Of a stretch of DNA of 64,000 nucleotides, positions 9,101 through 15,946 are shown one piece after another. The stretch comes from JAFASC01 sp034669505. GTDB lineage: Bacteria; Pseudomonadota; Alphaproteobacteria; Rhizobiales; Beijerinckiaceae. Each line of letters opens with the position of its first letter. Within the stretch, counting starts at the first letter, position 1. A model generated the notes under the pieces. The model saw nothing but the letters and a program-made list of their open reading frames with translations, was not told the DNA's origin and did not search any database. The stretch covers positions 1-64,000 of the forward strand of contig JAXDNJ010000026.1 in NCBI GenBank assembly GCA_034669505.1, written 5' to 3'. Both the position numbers and the translations under genes were made by a program.

Positions 9101-9493
9101 CTACTTCTTCGCCGCCGCGATCTCGTTCAGCACGTCGCCAGCTTCCTTGAAAGCGTGGTTCGCCTTCGGCACGCCTGAATAGATCGCGCTCTGCATGATC
9201 ACTTCTTTGATTTCGTCCTGCGTCAGGCCGTTGTTGATCGCCGCGCGCACATGCAGGCGGAATTCGTCCCAGGCGCCGAGCGCGATCGTCGTCGAGAGCA
9301 CGCCGACCGAGCGCATGCGCCGGTCGAGACCGGGGCGCGTCCAGACCTCGCCCCAGGCCGTGCGGGTAATGAATTCCTGGAACTCCTTGTTGAAGGGCGT
9401 GACGTTGGCGAGCGATTTGTCGACCCAGGCATCGCCGAGGACGGCACGCCGAACCTTCATGCCGTTGTCGTAACGGGTCTTCTCCTCCGCCAT
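9101..9493 (-). CDS. pcaC: 4-carboxymuconolactone decarboxylase
   Basis: 130 residues from the ATG at 9493, which overlaps the pcaD stop by one base (TGATG); a GTG one codon earlier is possible. The family signature is clear: YDNGMKVRRAVLGDAWVDKS, then EFITRTAWGEVW, RRMRSVGVLSTTIALG and NNGLTQDEIKEVIMQSAIY. It decarboxylates 4-carboxymuconolactone to the enol-lactone in the protocatechuate branch of the beta-ketoadipate pathway, and its product is the substrate of the enzyme encoded directly upstream. The remaining pca genes are not in this window. Confidence 0.95.
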   Translation of the reverse strand: MAEEKTRYDNGMKVRRAVLGDAWVDKSLANVTPFNKEFQEFITRTAWGEVWTRPGLDRRMRSVGVLSTTIALGAWDEFRLHVRAAINNGLTQDEIKEVIMQSAIYSGVPKANHAFKEAGDVLNEIAAAKK

Positions 9494-10575
9494 CACCGGC
9501 CGCCCTTGCGCGCTGTTTTCTTTGCCGCAGCTTTTTTCGCCGCTCCCTTCCTTGCTGCACCTTTCTTTGCGGGCGCCTTTTTGGCAGCTGCTTTCTTCGC
9601 AGGAGGTTTCTTCGCCGCGGCTTTTTTCGTGGTGCTCTTCTTCGCATTGGCCTTCTTCGCCGGCGCCTTCTTTGTCGGAGCCGCCTTTTTCGCGGCAGTG
9701 CGCTTGCGTGTTGCCGCTTTGCTCGCGACGGGCTTCCGCGGCGGCTTGCGTCCCGCGGCATGGCGCGGCGGCACGCGGCGTGCCGGCGCGACTTCCCGCG
9801 CCGTCAGGAAATCGATCACAGCTTGGTTGAACGCCTCCGCCTGCTCGATATTGGAGAGATGCGCGGCCTCGAGCGTTACGATGCGCGCGCCGCGAATTGT
9901 ATCGGCGATACGTTTGCCCATTTCAGGCGGCGTCGCCGGATCGCGCGAACCGACGACTACCAGCACCGGGTTTGTGACCGAGCGGATCGACTCGCGCTGA
10001 TCCATGTCGCGGATCGCGCTGCACGAGCCCGCATAACCGTGCGCAGGCGTCGTGTGCAGCATGCGCACGATCTTCTCGACCGTGTGGGGTTCGCGCGCGC
10101 GGAATTCCGGCGTGAACCAGCGCTCGATCACACCGGGCGTCAGCTCTTCCATGCCTTTGTCGAGCGCGGTGCGGATGCGCTGATTCCACAGATCCGGCGG
10201 CGGCATATGCGAACCGGTATTGGCAAGCACGGCGCGGCCGATGCGCTCCGGCGCATGCGTGAGCAGCCATTGGCCTATCATGCCGCCCTTCGACAGGCCC
10301 ATCCAATGCACCTGGTCGAGTTCGAGCGCATCCATGATCGCCAGCGCATCGCGCCCGAATTCGTCGATGGAATACGGCCCGTCCGGCGCGCCGCTTTTGC
10401 CATGGCCGCGCGAATCGTAGCGGATGACGCGGAAGTGCTTGGTCAGTTCGGGGACCTGCCAGTCCCACATATGCAGGTTCGTGCCGAGCGAATTCGACAG
10501 CATCAGCGCCGGCGCATTCTCCGGCCCGTCCAGCGTGACGTTGAACTCGACCCCGTCCCGTTCGAATTGCGGCAT
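9493..10575 (-). CDS. pcaD: 3-oxoadipate enol-lactonase with histone-H1-like Lys/Ala C-terminal tail
   Basis: Residues 1-261 are an alpha/beta hydrolase of PcaD type: oxyanion-hole region LSNSLGTNLHMWDWQ, nucleophile elbow GLSKGG (Ser95), acid GSRDP (Asp212) and AAHLSN (His239). That is already full PcaD length (about 260). Residues 262-360 are an added tail almost wholly of Lys, Ala, Pro, Arg and Thr, built of repeats like APAKKANAKK and AAAKKPPAKK, as in histone H1 and bacterial AlgP/HctB-type proteins. The frame is continuous and overlaps pcaC, so the tail is not a separate gene. The enzyme hydrolyses 3-oxoadipate enol-lactone; the tail probably binds nucleic acid or another polyanion, which is inference. 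Confidence 0.93.
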   Translation of the reverse strand: MPQFERDGVEFNVTLDGPENAPALMLSNSLGTNLHMWDWQVPELTKHFRVIRYDSRGHGKSGAPDGPYSIDEFGRDALAIMDALELDQVHWMGLSKGGMIGQWLLTHAPERIGRAVLANTGSHMPPPDLWNQRIRTALDKGMEELTPGVIERWFTPEFRAREPHTVEKIVRMLHTTPAHGYAGSCSAIRDMDQRESIRSVTNPVLVVVGSRDPATPPEMGKRIADTIRGARIVTLEAAHLSNIEQAEAFNQAVIDFLTAREVAPARRVPPRHAAGRKPPRKPVASKAATRKRTAAKKAAPTKKAPAKKANAKKSTTKKAAAKKPPAKKAAAKKAPAKKGAARKGAAKKAAAKKTARKGGR

Positions 10576-10734
10576 CTGTTCGCCCCCTCCCGTATCCGCC
10601 GGTTTGCGCTTTGCGACAACGCGCGACGCACACTAGCGTTCTCCCGCGCGCTCGCAACAGGCGCACGCCCCTGACGCGGCGGCACCTCTCGCCTATATGA
10701 GGCCCGAGGCGCCGGGCCCCCGTAAGGAAGCGGA

Positions 10735-11712
10735 ATGCAGATACAGCGACAGCCAGACGCCGCGAACACGCCGGAGCAGCAGCCCGCCGCCGTGCCTCAA
10801 TCGATCGACGCGACGCTCGATCTGCTCGCCGGTGCCGATTACGTCGCTGATCGCGCCCTCGCCACCGTGCTCTTCCTGGCGCTGCGGCTCGGACGCCCGC
10901 TCTTTCTTGAGGGCGAAGCCGGCGTCGGCAAGACCGAGATCGCCAAGGTGTTGGCGAAATCGCTCGGGCGGCAGCTGATCCGCCTGCAATGCTATGAGGG
11001 CCTCGACGTCGCCGCCGCTGTCTATGAGTGGAACTACGCCGCGCAAATGATGGCGATCCGGCTCGCCGAGGCCTCCGGCGAAACCGATCGCGAGCGGCTC
11101 GAGCACGACATTTTCTCGCAGCGCTATCTGATCGAGCGACCGCTCCTACAAGCGCTGGAGCCGTCCGCGTCCGGCGCGCCGGTTCTGCTCATCGACGAAC
11201 TCGATCGCACCGATGAGGCGTTCGAAGCTTTTTTGCTCGAAATCCTGTCGGACTATCAGATCACGATTCCCGAACTCGGCACGATCCGTGCGGAAAAACC
11301 GCCGATCGTCATCATCACCTCGAACCGCACGCGCGAAATTCACGACGCGCTGACGCGCCGCTGCCTCTATCACTGGGTCGGCTATCCCGATCTGCAGCGC
11401 GAGCTGGCGATCGGCGCGGCGCGCGCGCCGCATGGACCGAAGCGGCTGACGCAAGAGCTGGTCTCGGTTGTGCCGACATTGCGCGGCCAGGACCTGTTCA
11501 AATCGCCGGGCGTCGCCGAGACGCTCGACTGGGCCTCCGCGCTCGTCGAACTCGACGCGGTCGCGCTCGATCCGGCGCTGGTCTCCGACACGCTCGGCGT
11601 GCTCCTAAAATATCAGGACGACATCGCTAAGATCGATAGCGCCAAGGCGAAAGCGCTGGTCGAGGAAGTGCAATCCGAATTTCGGACGCATGCCGTGGCC
11701 GCGGGCGCGTGA
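10735..11712 (+). CDS. coxD: MoxR-family AAA ATPase, CoxD-like
   Basis: 325 residues. Walker A GEAGVGKT is at residues 60-67, Walker B VLLIDELDR follows, and sensor text ITSNRTREIHDALTRRCLYHW is typical of MoxR proteins. The pairing with a VWA-domain gene (the next one) and XdhC-like genes matches the coxD-coxE-coxF order of carbon monoxide dehydrogenase clusters, where CoxD is a chaperone ATPase helping build the Mo-Cu or Mo active site. The upstream space shared with divergent pcaD is about 160 bases. The symbol is by analogy; the partner enzyme is not visible here. Confidence 0.85.
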   Translation: MQIQRQPDAANTPEQQPAAVPQSIDATLDLLAGADYVADRALATVLFLALRLGRPLFLEGEAGVGKTEIAKVLAKSLGRQLIRLQCYEGLDVAAAVYEWNYAAQMMAIRLAEASGETDRERLEHDIFSQRYLIERPLLQALEPSASGAPVLLIDELDRTDEAFEAFLLEILSDYQITIPELGTIRAEKPPIVIITSNRTREIHDALTRRCLYHWVGYPDLQRELAIGAARAPHGPKRLTQELVSVVPTLRGQDLFKSPGVAETLDWASALVELDAVALDPALVSDTLGVLLKYQDDIAKIDSAKAKALVEEVQSEFRTHAVAAGA

Positions 11713-12953
11713 GCACCGCTTACCGGCACGACGAAGACAGCGAGCCGGCGGCGATCGGGTCCGGACGGCTTGCGCAAAACATCCTGCATTTCGCCCGCGC
11801 GTTGCGCGAGGCGGGTCTGCCGGTCGGACCGGGCAGCGTCGTCGATGCGATTCGCGCGGTCGAGGCCGCGGGCATCGGCACGCGCGAGGATTTTCGCGCC
11901 ACCTTGCATGCGGTGTTCGTCAAGAAGCACGAACATTCCGTCATCTTCGATCAGGCGTTCGCGATTTTCTGGCGCCGCCGCGGCTATATGGAAAAGCTGA
12001 TCGGCCTCATGTCGCCGGTGGCCGATCCAAAGACCCAGGCGCCGAAACCGAAAGCGGGTGCGACCCGCGTTTCCGACGCGCTGATGAAGCAGCGCCCGCA
12101 GCCGAAGCCTGAACAGGCGCTCGAAGTCGACACGCGCTTCACGACATCGATGATCGAGCGGCTGCAGACCAAAGACTTCGCCCAGATGAGCGCGGCGGAA
12201 ATCGCCGCCGCCGGGCAGGCGATCGCAAAATTGCGGCTGGGCGACGAGACGGTGGCGACGCGCCGCTTCCGCCCGCATCCGCATCGCGACCGCATCGACA
12301 TGCGGCGCATGATGCGGTCATCGCTCCGCGCCGGCGGGGCCTCCATCTCGCTGGCGTTCCGCGAGCCGGCGGAGCGGCACCGGCCGATCGTCGCGATCTG
12401 CGACATTTCCGGATCGATGAGCGACTACACGCGCATCTTCTTGCATTTCCTGCATGCGCTGACCGAGCAGCGCCGCCGCGTCTCCACTTTCCTCTTCGGC
12501 ACGCGGCTCACCAACATTACGCGCGCGCTGCAGTCGAAGGACATCGACGAGGCGCTCGCCAAAACGTCCGCCGGGGTCAAGGACTGGTCCGGCGGCACCC
12601 GCATCGCGGCCTCGCTGCATGCGTTCAATCGCGACTGGTCGCGCCGCGTCCTCGGTCAGGGCGCGATCGTGCTGCTCTTCACCGATGGTCTCGAGCGCGA
12701 CGGGTTGGAAGACCTGCCGCGCGAACTGGAGCGCTTGCGCAAATCCTGCCGGCGGCTCATCTGGGTCAATCCGCTGCTGCGTTATGCGGATTTCGAAGCC
12801 AAGGCCTCCGGGATTCGCGCCATTCTGCCGTTTGTCGACGAGTTCCGGCCGATCCATAATCTGCGTTCCATGGCGGAGCTGGTCGAAGTCCTGGGCCATG
12901 AGGGTTCGCTTGGGCGCGCCGATCCGAAGCTGTGGCTGAAGCGCGCGGCGTAG
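11709..12953 (+). CDS. coxE: VWA domain protein, CoxE-like
   Basis: 414 residues; the GTG start overlaps the stop of the ATPase gene (GTGA). The C-terminal half has a von Willebrand A fold with an intact metal-ion site CDISGSMSDYT (DxSxS) and a later TDGLERD. The N-terminal part, with QAFAIFWRRRGY, matches the CoxE/YehP-type VWA proteins that pair with MoxR ATPases. In Oligotropha CoxDE-type pairs act in insertion of Cu and S into the Mo centre of CO dehydrogenase. Here the pair probably matures some molybdenum hydroxylase. Confidence 0.87.
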   Translation: MSTAYRHDEDSEPAAIGSGRLAQNILHFARALREAGLPVGPGSVVDAIRAVEAAGIGTREDFRATLHAVFVKKHEHSVIFDQAFAIFWRRRGYMEKLIGLMSPVADPKTQAPKPKAGATRVSDALMKQRPQPKPEQALEVDTRFTTSMIERLQTKDFAQMSAAEIAAAGQAIAKLRLGDETVATRRFRPHPHRDRIDMRRMMRSSLRAGGASISLAFREPAERHRPIVAICDISGSMSDYTRIFLHFLHALTEQRRRVSTFLFGTRLTNITRALQSKDIDEALAKTSAGVKDWSGGTRIAASLHAFNRDWSRRVLGQGAIVLLFTDGLERDGLEDLPRELERLRKSCRRLIWVNPLLRYADFEAKASGIRAILPFVDEFRPIHNLRSMAELVEVLGHEGSLGRADPKLWLKRAA

Positions 12954-12969
12954 AACAAAGGCAAACACG

Positions 12970-13293
12970 ATGCTCACCACCGACGAAGACATCCTCGCCA
13001 AGGCCGAGGACTGGCGCAAAGCCGGCAAGGCCGTTGCCATTGCGACCGTGGTCGACACCTGGGGCTCGGCGCCGCGGCCGGTCGGCAGTCATCTCGTCAT
13101 CGATGAGGACGGCAACTTTCTCGGTTCGGTGTCAGGCGGCTGCGTCGAGGGCGAGGTTGTGACCGAAGCGCTCGACGTGATCGAGGCAGGCAAGCCGAAA
13201 ATGCTGGAATTCGGCGTCGCCGACGAGACCGCCTGGCGGGCTGGACTCTCCTGCGGCGGCCGCATCGCCGTCTATGTCGAGAAGGTCGACTGA
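12970..13293 (+). CDS. XdhC/CoxF family protein, N-terminal half as a separate gene
   Basis: 107 residues forming only the XdhC_CoxI domain: VVDTWGSAPRPVGSHLVID, SVSGGCVEGEVV and WRAGLSCGGRIAVYVE. In many bacteria this domain is fused to a Rossmann domain in one XdhC protein; here it ends at 13293 and the Rossmann half begins on the next base. Split XdhC pairs are known in Hyphomicrobiales, so this need not be a mutation. Role: binding and sulfuration of molybdenum cofactor before insertion into a xanthine dehydrogenase/CO dehydrogenase-type enzyme. Confidence 0.9.
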   Translation: MLTTDEDILAKAEDWRKAGKAVAIATVVDTWGSAPRPVGSHLVIDEDGNFLGSVSGGCVEGEVVTEALDVIEAGKPKMLEFGVADETAWRAGLSCGGRIAVYVEKVD

Positions 13294-13998
13294 ATGCGCC
13301 TCGATCTGCTGAGTGCACTCAACGGCGAGCGCAAGGCGCGCCGCGCCGCGGTGCTCGTCACCGATCTCGCCGAGGGTGCACAGCGACTGGTCCGCGCCGC
13401 AGAGATCGAGCGCGACCCGCTAGCCGAGGCGCTGGAGGAGCGCCTGCGCATTGGCAAGAGCGGCACGATCGAATCCGCTGGCAAGCGCTATTTCCTCACC
13501 GTGCAGGCGCCGCCGGCGCGGCTGATCGCGGTCGGCGCCGTGCACGTCAGCCAAGCGCTGGCGCCGATGGCGCAACTCGCCGGTTATGATGTGACCATCG
13601 TCGATCCGCGCACCGCGTTTGCGACGCCCGAACGGTTCCCCGATGTGCGCGTCATCGCGGAATGGCCGGACAAAGTGCTGCCGGAGCTCGGGCTCGATCG
13701 CTACACCGCGATCGCCTTGCTGACGCACGATCCGAAGATCGACGATTCCGCATTGGAGCTCGCGCTCAAGGCCGAGTGTTTTTATATCGGCGCGCTTGGT
13801 TCGAAGAAGACGCATGCCAAACGGCTTGAAAGACTCGCCGCCGCCGGTTTGAGCGCGCAGTCCGCCCGCATTCACGCGCCAATCGGCCTCGATATCGGCG
13901 CGGTCAGCCCCGCCGAAATCGCGGTTTCCATCTTGGGCGAAATCGTATTGTCCCTTCGCAAGAAGCCGCTGCGCAGCGAAAAGGATCGCGCCGCTTGA
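13294..13998 (+). CDS. XdhC/CoxF family protein, Rossmann-domain half
   Basis: 234 residues beginning at an ATG directly after the previous stop. The N-terminal ~70 residues resemble the remaining XdhC_CoxI segment, and the rest is the XdhC Rossmann domain: LIAVGAVHVSQALAPMAQLA, VIAEWPDKVLPELGLD, YTAIALLTHDPKIDD, then YIGALGSKKTHAKRLERLA and the closing APIGLDIGAVSPAEIAVSIL. It acts with the preceding gene as Mo-cofactor chaperone. The glycine-rich loop GAVHVSQAL is slightly unusual for the family (more often GAGHVAQAL). Confidence 0.9.
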   Translation: MRLDLLSALNGERKARRAAVLVTDLAEGAQRLVRAAEIERDPLAEALEERLRIGKSGTIESAGKRYFLTVQAPPARLIAVGAVHVSQALAPMAQLAGYDVTIVDPRTAFATPERFPDVRVIAEWPDKVLPELGLDRYTAIALLTHDPKIDDSALELALKAECFYIGALGSKKTHAKRLERLAAAGLSAQSARIHAPIGLDIGAVSPAEIAVSILGEIVLSLRKKPLRSEKDRAA

Positions 13999-15029
13999 AA
14001 TTCGGTTCGGTCGCCGCCGCCGATGCGATCGGCGGCATTGTTGCCCACGCAATCCGCCAGCCCGGCCTGACGCTGCGCAAGGGCGACCGTCTCGGCGAGC
14101 CGCAGATCGCATTGCTACGTGACGCGGGAATCGAGACCGTTACGATTGCGCAGCTCGAGCCGGGCGACGTCGGTGAGAACGAAGCGGCGTCGCGGCTCGC
14201 ACAAAAACTTGCCGGCGATCACGTGCGCGTCGACAAGCCGTTCACCGGCCGCGCCAATTTGTTTTCCGAGACCGCCGGCATCCTTCTCGCCGACGCGCAA
14301 GCGATCGATCGCATCAACACGCGCGACGAACGGATCACTTTGGCGACGTTGCCGCCGATGCGCCGCGTCGTCGAAGGCGAGATGATCGCGACGGTGAAGA
14401 TCATTCCGTTCGCCGTGCCGGAAGGTGCGCTGTCGCAAGCACTCGTCGCCGCGGAGGGATTCAAGCTTGCGGTCGCGCCGTTCCGCGGCATGCGGGTCGG
14501 CGTCGTCTCGACGCTGCTGCCGGGGCTGAAGGCCGCAACCGTGAAGAAGACGTTGCGTGTCTTGGCTGAACGGCTCTCTCACTCCGGCGCCTCCCTCGGC
14601 AGCGACCGCGAAGTGCCGCACGAGACGCAAGCGCTCGCGGAGGCGATCGACCGGGTCGAACCGGATGCCGATCTCGTTATCGTGTTCGGTGCCTCGGCGA
14701 TTACCGATCGCCGCGACGTGATCCCCGCCGCGATCGAATCCGCCGGTGGCGCCATCGAGCAATTCGGCATGCCCGTCGATCCGGGCAATCTGCTGCTCCT
14801 TGGCAAAACGCGCACCGGCAAAACGGTGCTCGGGGCGCCCGGCTGCGCGCGCTCGCCGAAAGAGAACGGCTTTGACTGGGTGCTCGACCGTCTGCTTGCC
14901 GATATTCCCGTCACTGCGCAGGATATCCGCCGCATGGGCGCCGGCGGGCTGCTGATGGAGATCGTCTCCCGTCCGCAGCCGCGCGGCGGCGAGGCGCCAC
15001 GGCCTGAGCCCGACAACGGCGATGAGTGA
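13995..15029 (+). CDS. Molybdopterin-binding protein (MoeA/MoaB-like domain)
   Basis: 344 residues; TTG start overlapping the previous stop (TTGA). The C-terminal half has the MoCF_biosynth (molybdopterin-binding) pattern: VGVVSTLLPGLK, DADLVIVFGASAITDRRDVIPAAIESAGG, and GMPVDPGNLLLLGKTRTGKTVLGAPGCARSP. Proteins like this sit between XdhC and MobA/MocA-like genes in Mo-hydroxylase maturation operons of Hyphomicrobiales. The reaction is not established; it probably handles molybdopterin or its adenylated or cytidylated form. It overlaps the next gene by eight bases. Confidence 0.87.
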   Translation: MKFGSVAAADAIGGIVAHAIRQPGLTLRKGDRLGEPQIALLRDAGIETVTIAQLEPGDVGENEAASRLAQKLAGDHVRVDKPFTGRANLFSETAGILLADAQAIDRINTRDERITLATLPPMRRVVEGEMIATVKIIPFAVPEGALSQALVAAEGFKLAVAPFRGMRVGVVSTLLPGLKAATVKKTLRVLAERLSHSGASLGSDREVPHETQALAEAIDRVEPDADLVIVFGASAITDRRDVIPAAIESAGGAIEQFGMPVDPGNLLLLGKTRTGKTVLGAPGCARSPKENGFDWVLDRLLADIPVTAQDIRRMGAGGLLMEIVSRPQPRGGEAPRPEPDNGDE

Positions 15030-15639
15030 AGTTGCGACTCCTGTAGCCGCGGTGATTCTTGCGGCGGGGCGCAGCACGCGCTTTGCCGCAAATGAGTCGC
15101 GCACGACCAAGCTTGTTGCCGACCTGCACGGCAAGCCGCTCGTGCGCCATGTCGCGGATGCCGCGCTCGCGTCGCACGCCAGACCAGCCATCGTCGTGAC
15201 CGGGCACGCACGCGATCAGGTAGAAGAAGCGCTTGCTGGCTTGCCGGTCACTTTCGTGCACAACAAGGATTACGCGAGTGGACTCGCGAGCTCGTTGCGA
15301 GCTGGCATCGCCGCTGTTCCGCAGAGCGCCCGCGGCGCGATCATTCTCTTAGCCGACATGCCGCTCGTCACGAGCGATCTGATCGATCAACTCATTCGGA
15401 GTTTCGGAGCGGGCGCCAATGCAGATGCGGTCGCGCCGGTGACCGAACGCCGCCGCGGCAATCCCGTCCTGCTCGCGCGCTCGCTGTTTGCTGGGGTCGC
15501 CGGGCTTACCGGCGATGAGGGTGCGCGACGCCTGCTGCAGCAGCCGGGCGCCAACGTCGTCGAGATCGCGATCGGAGGCGCGGCTGCGGCGGCCGACATC
15601 GATACGCCGGAAGCACTGGAAATGCTGCGCAAGGTTTAG
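15022..15639 (+). CDS. MobA/MocA-like molybdenum cofactor nucleotidyltransferase
   Basis: 205 residues with the nucleotidyltransferase N-terminus VILAAGRSTRFA, a lysine at TTKLVADLHGKPLVRHV, LLADMPLVTSDLIDQLI and APVTERRRGNPVLLARSLF, then the C-terminal DIDTPEAL. The last text and size are those of MocA (CTP:molybdopterin cytidylyltransferase) and its relatives, so it likely makes the cytosine dinucleotide cofactor used by xanthine oxidase-family enzymes. Last gene of the maturation operon. CTP versus GTP preference is inferred from the company it keeps. Confidence 0.88.
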   Translation: MSEVATPVAAVILAAGRSTRFAANESRTTKLVADLHGKPLVRHVADAALASHARPAIVVTGHARDQVEEALAGLPVTFVHNKDYASGLASSLRAGIAAVPQSARGAIILLADMPLVTSDLIDQLIRSFGAGANADAVAPVTERRRGNPVLLARSLFAGVAGLTGDEGARRLLQQPGANVVEIAIGGAAAAADIDTPEALEMLRKV

Positions 15640-15946
15640 CGCGCCGGATTCCAGGAACGACGCCCTTTAGATGGCGGTAACGGGGACGTGAAACGAATTG
15701 AGCCCACCTACTCCACCTGAGTATTAAATAGGCGTCCCGCTGCGTAGCGCGGGGCGGGGAGAAATCCTCGCGGCGCCGGTCCTTCTCGCCCCCTACCGAA
15801 GGGGATCGGCGCCAATGATCGCCCCACTACAAGATAGCCGCAATCTGCTACAAGGCTGGTCAGGCTTTTGCAGGAAGCGGGGCTGCAGAATTCGGCATCC
15901 ACTTCGTCCGAACCTGCGCTACTTGCGGGGCGACCCGGAGAGCGGC
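15640..15946. other. Intergenic region, no gene seen
   Basis: About 307 bases between the Mo-cofactor operon and the TIGR02302 gene. The longest frame of the next gene would reach back to 15815, but that part reads as an Arg/Cys-rich, low-conservation leader. I see a short GC-rich stretch around 15733-15760 with partial inverted symmetry, and nothing I would call a terminator or an RNA gene. Confidence 0.5.

Noticed and set aside
9251..10000. Plus-strand frame with very hydrophobic Phe/Ala repeats that looks like a membrane protein
   Set aside because: It is the complement of the AAG/GCC codons of the PcaD Lys/Ala tail; the tail strand overlaps pcaC in an operon and is the true coding strand.
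13290..13297. Frameshift splitting an xdhC gene
   Set aside because: The first half ends in a clean TGA and the second begins with an adjacent ATG; split XdhC pairs are known in this order, so a native gene pair is more likely.
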